A stretch of 64,000 nt of DNA from positions 50,356,010 to 50,420,009 of the forward strand of contig NC_057925.1 of the NCBI RefSeq assembly GCF_018873765.1. The letters are read 5' to 3'. Position numbers and translations under genes: made by a program. The stretch is from Telopea speciosissima. Lineage: Eukaryota > Streptophyta > Magnoliopsida > Proteales > Proteaceae. This document shows positions 58,425 to 64,000 of the stretch, piece by piece (the stretch's first letter is position 1; each line of letters opens with the position of its first letter). The notes under the pieces are model-generated. The model had not been told where the DNA came from, searched no databases, and saw nothing but the letters and a program-made list of their open reading frames with translations.

Positions 58425-60300
58425 TGTGTTACACCCCCATTTCAACAAGGAATAAAATAGTAATAAACACGGGCATGACTAGGACAACACGTGTCATTCT
58501 ATATAATCGTCAGAATCACAAATGCAGTGGCTCGAATTACAATCAATCTAACGCACATTTATCAGAGTGTGAAAAGAGAAATATTACATTTCCAATTATA
58601 AGAGGTTGCAAAAGCGTTTACAAATCAAATAGTTACAAAATATTCATTTGAACTAATGTGATAATAAGTACTATGTCTATACATGTTTCTCAATGACCAT
58701 CTCATAACTACAAAATAAGTATAAAAAATAATTGTTTATACAATAATGGTATGAAACTCAAAATAAACAAAAGTAGAATCTCCAGATCAATAAGCCCCGT
58801 AGGCACAATCATTGCATGGGACACCCATCGCCATGGTCAATCTATCAGCGACTCTGGGTCCTCGACACCGATGAAATCATATTCCGAGGAGGGTACCCCA
58901 AGATTCGCCACATATCCAACATCTATAGTAACATCTAAAAATGTGTACACAAAGAAGGGTAAGCTCCACTGAGCCCAGTGAAGGGATGGGGAGCATATAA
59001 ACAATAACATGTAGTCCATGATACATGTATTAATTACAATGTTGCCACCTGACAAACAATCTAAGTTACTAGGTACTTGCTACTACAACAACTCGGGATA
59101 CACCTTGGGTCATTTATAATCATCGCCGCAATGTATCCTCAATCACTGCCTTGGGGCTCACGCCGGACATAACCATGCACGATACTACCTAGTGGCAGAC
59201 CCTGATAGCCAATGGTCATCCCCGGCCTAGCCTCTCTCACATTCCACAAGCAAGTAGGGAGCATTGACTACCCAACACCTAAACCCCTGTTGGTAAGGGT
59301 AGTAGCAAGGGAAACAAAATCCTAACCGCATGTATACTATATGATTCAATCGTGTTGAGAGGTATTCCGGGCATATCAATGTCTCATACTATCTATCGCC
59401 TGGGTACTAGCATGACCCGGCACATGACAGATCATATATACATATCTTGCACATGGATCTAATGCCGGCCTACCCCGGCCACCGTCTTCGGTACCACACA
59501 ACATACAATATAACCAATGCAACATTATCACATTCACAATCATAGTTACATTAATGCAATATGAAAAGCATGCATGTTAAATGACATTCAAAACCTAAAC
59601 TAATGCAAAACATTCCCAAATTAAATCAATTTGGTGTAAACTGTTACAATAAGTTTGTAAACAAATTTATAAAATTTTAGAAAAATCCATTCAATATAAA
59701 AATTAGGGAGAGGGTTTGTAACATGGACAGGATGTAGTTTCATGACTTGGAGGAAGGGCATTATGAGAAAATATTAAAAATAAGAAGGCATATAAGACAT
59801 TTTACAGGGGTGGTGCTACAGTAATCTTGAGTTTCATGAGGGGTGTTTGCTTACAATTTTGAAATTAAATGACATTGTGCAAATCTTTTACCCTAAGAAT
59901 TAAAAGTGGGAAAAAAAACAGTGAATATCCAAGAAAAATCTATACAATGTACCCTAAATTTATAAAAAATATATATTTTTAATTAAAAAAAAAACTAAAT
60001 ACTATTACTGAATTTTAAAAATAAAAAATATCATCATAGTGCAACTTTGATAGATTTTTTGTTAGAAGATCCATAAACTTAAAAAACTCATAACTTGAAT
60101 GTTGTAGATCTCAATGTTATGATCATGGTAAAAAAATTTATTTTTATTTCATTTTTATAATATTTGAAAATTTTGTAAAAATCACATTAACAATATCTTT
60201 TTACACCAAAAAAAAAAAAAAATTGCAAAAAACTTAAACGGGAAATTGTTCTACTACCAACATATCATCACAAAGATGTGTTTTAGAGCAAAAAAATACC
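58425..60300 (+). mobile_element. Ty3/gypsy-type LTR fossil
   Basis: It opens TGTGTTACACCCCCATTTC, a frequent start of long plant Ty3/gypsy (chromovirus-like) LTRs. It continues with their usual long non-coding body (gtaagctccactgagcccagtgaag, ggatacaccttgggtcat, ccgccctcgg-type patches). No gag or pol was seen and the right end is vague. Probably a solo or truncated LTR; broken fossil. Confidence 0.5.
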
Positions 60301-60324
60301 ATCAAAATTGATTAAAAAAAGAAA

Positions 60325-60707
60325 GGGTAAATTACACGTCACCCCCTGGTTTTCAAACGAAACTCAAATCATCTCTGATTTTTTAGAATACTCATCCGTC
60401 CCCCTCTACAGTAACGGTGTTAGTCTGCTGTTAGTTATTGGTGTGAAATGACTATTTTACCCTTGTACTAAAACATTAGAATTAAATTTTCAATATTACC
60501 CTTCAAAATCTATGTTTGGATGTCAAGGGTAGTTTAGGGATTTAAATTTATTTAATTGGCTGACAACATCACTTAACAGCATAAAACTAAGGGTAGGGAC
60601 TAATTTGTCATATTGGGGTCTAATACCTGGGATGATTTGAGTATTTTCAAAAACCAGGGGGTGATTTGAGTTTCGTTTGAAAACCAGGGGATGACGTGTA
60701 ATTTATC
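60325..60707. mobile_element. Non-autonomous TIR element, 48-bp inverted ends
   Basis: The left end gggtaaattacacgtcaccc..tcaaacgaaactcaaatcatc recurs inverted at 60660-60707 with few changes. An internal direct repeat of the end motif (accagggggtgatttgag at 60653 and the terminal copy) is also seen. The class is uncertain (Mutator-like?), with no clear target duplication. Confidence 0.65.
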
Positions 60708-60901
60708 GAAGAAGAAAAATACATCAACTTTGATATTTGGGGAAATCACTTGAGGAAACGTTAAACCAAATTTCTGCATCCTTGGATATCTAAAGGAGGT
60801 AAAAATGGTGTTTGGCTCCAAATTTTGTCAAAAACAAAGAAGGAATGAGAGAGACATGAAGTTTTGGAATTCTAATTGCAAAACTCGAAAAACCTACATT
60901 C

Positions 60902-61012
60902 TGGTTATGTTTGGTCTGCATTCTTGGAATGCATTCTAGGTTGATTTTGCATTCATATCGTTTAAGAATGCAAAATCAATCTAGAATGCATACCAAACAC
61001 AACCTCAGTCAC
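60902..61012. mobile_element. Palindromic hAT-type MITE, about 110 bp
   Basis: ggttatgtttggtctgcattc..ggttgattttgcattc is mirrored by gaatgcaaaatcaatctag..accaaacacaacc, almost a perfect inverted pair with a 10-nt loop. A half-copy lies at 10893-10953. Confidence 0.7.
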
Positions 61013-61029
61013 ATGTGTTAAAAGGGGGA

Positions 61030-61400
61030 TCAGTGGATCATGCCAATCTGTCTATCCGAATCATGGTTCGTAATCTAGGATCAGATTGGATCGCCGAGAC
61101 AGATCCGATCCACCTGTATGGACAAGGGTAACATAGTTTTAAAAATGAGTTTTTTTTTTTTTTTTTTTGGTTGCAAAAAAGGGCAAAAGTGTCATATTTG
61201 GCTCGAGATTGGGTGATCTCGATCCAATCCACCAATCCGATATTGATACCATGATTACGAACCATGATCCAGATCCGATACCTACCCCGATCCATGATAC
61301 CATCCCAAAATTATCAGGTACATATATCAGGGTGCTAATATCGATATCGATCATCTAGTACGACCAATCTGATACTGATAACTCAAACCATGTCCGAACC
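61030..61400. repeat. GGTATCGATA-rich dispersed repeat
   Basis: Words ggatcagattggatcgccg, gatattgatacc, gatccagatccgatacc and atatcgatatcgatc lie between atcatggttcg (61062) and actcaaaccatgtcc (61380). A T-run splits it at 61147-61168. Confidence 0.5.
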
Positions 61401-61523
61401 CTAAGTTTTTGAAAGAAACATATAGAAATTATTTTTGTCATAAGATAAAAGGAAAAAAAAATTTTAATTCCTATATTTTTTTGGTGAAAATTATCTGTCA
61501 CAAGACAAAAGGAATTAAAAAAA

Positions 61524-63089
61524 GAGTAAATTACTCCCCCCTCCCCTCGATTATGCTCTAAAGACAAACCTCATCCCTGGGTTTTGAGTAATGACTCTCC
61601 CCTCCCCTGCATTCCCAAGATTCTATCAACCATACCCATTCTGTTAAAAAGGGTTGTTAAGTGATGACATCACCCAAAATATTTTCATTTAAACCCCAAA
61701 ATGCCCTTATTATTCTGATATACCAATAATACCCCCTAATAACAATAGACAAAATAACCTAAAATCTCTTCTTCTTCCTTTTGTTCGAATATTCTAGCGA
61801 AACCAACGAAGATATTCTTCATTTCGTTCGACCACTCCGGTGATATCAAAGATTACGAATCTTATTTCTTTGGTTCAAACACTCCAGCGGAACCAAAGAA
61901 CTTCAAGAAGTTTAGTTCTCCTCTTTTTCTTCTCGTTGAACACTTCGACGGAACCAGAGAGCTTCTTCTTCGTTTCGGTCGAACACTCCGGCGCTATTCC
62001 TCTACCATCAAGTTGTTGAAGGTAAGGTTTTCTCTATTTTTGTTTTAGAATGTTTCATTGGATTTTTTTTAAAGTCCATCGAGTAACCCTAATTTTTGGG
62101 GATTTTGTTGTTTCAATTCAGAGTGAAATTTCTGCATCCTCTACTTCAAATGTGAAAAAATCTCTTGCTGCTACACACGGTTAGGTAAGAACTTTCAATT
62201 CAGACTGTAATCTTTGCAACCTTTGAGGTTACACTGAAGCTTGATCTTGTATTCTTCTGGGCATTATAGTCGTTATGTTTTTTGAATGATTTTCTTAATC
62301 TAATACTACTATAGGCTTCTAAAAACCCATCACCTAAGACTGGTGAGAGGCTTTTTAAGGCCATAAGATTTTCTCACTCAGACACACCCACAAGATGGAG
62401 TGACTGGGCTTTCCCTTGCTGATCCAATTCTTGATTTTGAAGAATCTCACTGTAGTACACAGACATCAATTAATCAATGAAAAAATGACGTGTCATTTTA
62501 AGAAGAACAAGGTATGACTAGAGCTGGTTACAAGCATGTTTGGCAAAGGAACAATAATCCTTTACAAGTTGATGTTGTAGGTCCAACCGAGCCGAGATGG
62601 GAGTCGTAGGTCGAAGCTGAGATGGGATGGGAGTTGCATGTTCAAGCCGATATAGGAAAGAAGTTGCAGGTCCAAGTCGAGACGGGAGTTGCAGGTCCAA
62701 GCCGAGGTGGGAGTTGCAAGCCCAAGCCGAGGTGAGTTGCAAGTGGTTTCAGCTCCTTATCTTTGATTTTCTCGTTTCCAAGGGTTGAAGACAATATGGA
62801 AAGGAGAAAGAAGAATGTTGGATCCCTATAATGTCTTAACACTTAACTCTAGAGGGTAATATGGTCTTTTTATAACATTAAACTATTAGAGGATAATATG
62901 ATCTTTTTTTAATACTTAACACTTAAAGGGTAATGTTTTTTTCTATCACATAACAGCCTTTTTTTAATGAAATGAGTACGATTGATAGAATCTTGAGAAT
63001 GTAGGGGAGGGGAGAGTCATTACTCAAAACCTAGGGGAGAGGTTTGTCATTAGAGCATAATCCAGGGGGAGGGGGGAGTAATTTACTCT
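61524..63089. mobile_element. Mutator-like non-autonomous element with ~118-bp TIRs
   Basis: The left end gagtaaattactcccccctc...ttctatcaaccatac and right end (62970-63089) are inverted copies over about 118 bp with few changes. The flanking 9-mers ttaaaaaaa (61515-61523 and 63090-63098) agree, though in A-rich DNA this is weaker evidence. The 1.3-kb interior has no transposase. It carries a repeated ttcgttcgaacactccggcg-like segment (61780-61995) with a gaaggtaaggttttctct donor-like end, and a minisatellite (62573-62742). Gene-like leaders in the interior make a captured host fragment possible. Confidence 0.72.
62573..62742. repeat. Minisatellite, ~25-bp unit
   Basis: About six imperfect units of gggagttgcaggtccaagcc + gaggt, four of them close to each other. 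It is internal to the Mutator-like element. Confidence 0.8.
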
Positions 63090-63602
63090 TTAAAAAAATA
63101 TTGTGGTGGGGGGTGGTAAGAGAATAGTCATCGACAAATGAAATCGTTAAATCCTATTCGGCGTTGAATCTAATCTAATTTGAAAGAGAGAAAGACATGT
63201 GTTCTATTCCAATTGGCTAAAGATAAAAAACCATTCTTCACAGAATCAGGACCGTCAATTACTGTTATCACGTCGAAGAAATCTAGACCATCCAAAACAA
63301 CCAATCTTATCCGTTAAAATAAATCTATTTTTTTTTCTTCTCTGAAAGGCAGAAATTGTTAGTTAGCTTTTTCCCTATTCTCTCCAGGGCATACGATAGT
63401 GTAGATATTTTTTTTTGGGGTAAGGCCAAAGTCGGCGTTGGCGTTCCCTTTGGCACAAACCCTTACCTTCTTCTCCATCTCATCTGTCCTCTGGTTCTCC
63501 TTCTTCTTCAACTCTACAGAAGAGAGTGAAGAACAGGGGGAAAAAGAAGTAATACTGATAGCAGAATAGAAACTGTGTAGGTTGAGATTTGGTTGAGTTC
63601 AA
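63090..63602. other. Promoter and leader region of the RRM gene
   Basis: It has a pyrimidine-rich leader (ccttcttctccatctcatc..ctccttcttcttcaac) typical of plant 5' UTRs just above the ATG. No confident TATA box. Confidence 0.45.
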
Positions 63603-63824
63603 ATGGATTCGGATCAAGGAAAGCTATTCATTGGTGGGATATCTTGGGATACATCAGAAGATAAGTTGAAGGAGTATTTTGGGAACTATGGAGAGGTTTT
63701 GCAGACTGTGATCATGCGTGATAAGATGACAGGAAGACCCAGAGGGTTTGGCTTTGTTGTCTTTTCAGATCCTTCGGTCCTTGATAGGGTTCTTCAGGAA
63801 AAGCATACTATTGACGGGAGAACG
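63603..63824 (+). CDS. hnRNP-type RRM protein, first exon only
   Basis: The ATG at 63603 opens a 74-codon exon ending at ACG|gtaaga (63825). It holds most of an RNA recognition motif: RNP2 LFIGGI (residues 8-13), RNP1 RGFGFVVF (47-54), and the SWDTSEDKLKEYFGNYGEV and MRDKMTGRPRG linkers. This start (MDSDQGKLFIGGISWDT) and the RRM layout are those of plant hnRNP A/B-like (RNP1/musashi-like) proteins, which carry two RRMs and a glycine-rich tail. The rest lies beyond the window. Such proteins bind RNA in nucleus and cytoplasm. The frame beyond 63824 to the stop at 63843 is read-through into the intron. Confidence 0.88.
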
Positions 63825-64000
63825 GTAAGACTCGATTTTTTATGAGCTTAATGGGTTTCATTTCTTCGATTTGTTATCTTTGATGGGTAATATTGGTTTT
63901 GTTATCTTTCGTTTATTTTGATTAGATTTGATTATTTATATTGTCGTTTGCTCCCCATGTTTCATATTTAGGTCTTTTGTTGAGACACCGATTTCTTTTC

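Noticed and set aside
62518-62842. Leu/Gln/Pro-repeat frames on the minus strand
   Set aside because: They are the translation of the 25-bp minisatellite.
1-64000. CRISPR array, operon or bacterial-type gene cluster
   Set aside because: Spliced genes, plant families and plant retroposons throughout. The short tandem repeats are minisatellites with no spacer pattern.

Overview
This is nuclear DNA of a flowering plant. The reading frames are short and widely spaced, the genes have GT-AG introns up to 3.9 kb long, and the spacers are full of plant-type repeats (Au SINEs, L1 and RTE LINEs, hAT and Mutator-like elements, foldback MITEs, LTR relics). Gene content (CLAVATA3, JASON, ARPC2B) excludes non-plant sources. 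The species cannot be fixed from the sequence.

Eight host genes can be supported. From left to right: an FSP1/AIFM2-like FAD oxidoreductase (+, 1261-10502, 4 exons); a CLAVATA3-type CLE peptide precursor (+, 13485-14002, 3 exons); an mTERF-family organellar protein (+, 16228-17382, 1 exon); a DUF716/TMEM45-like membrane protein (+, 30373-31239, 1 exon); ARPC2B, a subunit of the ARP2/3 actin nucleator (-, 39269-32150, at least 9 exons); a 95-residue acidic-tailed protein ending in a CaaX-like box (+, 50065-53320, 2 exons); a JASON-like protein (-, 57366-55712, 4 exons); and the first exon of an hnRNP/RRM protein (+, from 63603, running off the window). They are ordinary unlinked plant genes, not a pathway cluster.

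The spacers are repeat layers. Block 19.3-30 kb holds LTR-retroelement fossils into which an L1 (12-bp target duplication), a dimeric SINE-like retroposon (perfect 13-bp target duplication), a second L1 (14-bp target duplication) and a Mutator-like element (9-bp target duplication) have been inserted. Block 39.3-50 kb holds LTR fossils, several long near-palindromic foldbacks and a 1.5-kb hAT element with an 8-bp target duplication. Block 57.4-63.6 kb holds a Ty3/gypsy LTR fossil, two long-TIR elements (one with a 9-bp target duplication) and minisatellites.

The most unusual observation is that both L1 copies carry ORF1 sequence, the very start of ORF2 and the very end of ORF2 (RNase H tail), without the reverse transcriptase in between. 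They look like a plant counterpart of non-autonomous 'half-L1' lineages. All functions are read by eye from translated motifs and remembered families; no database search was run.
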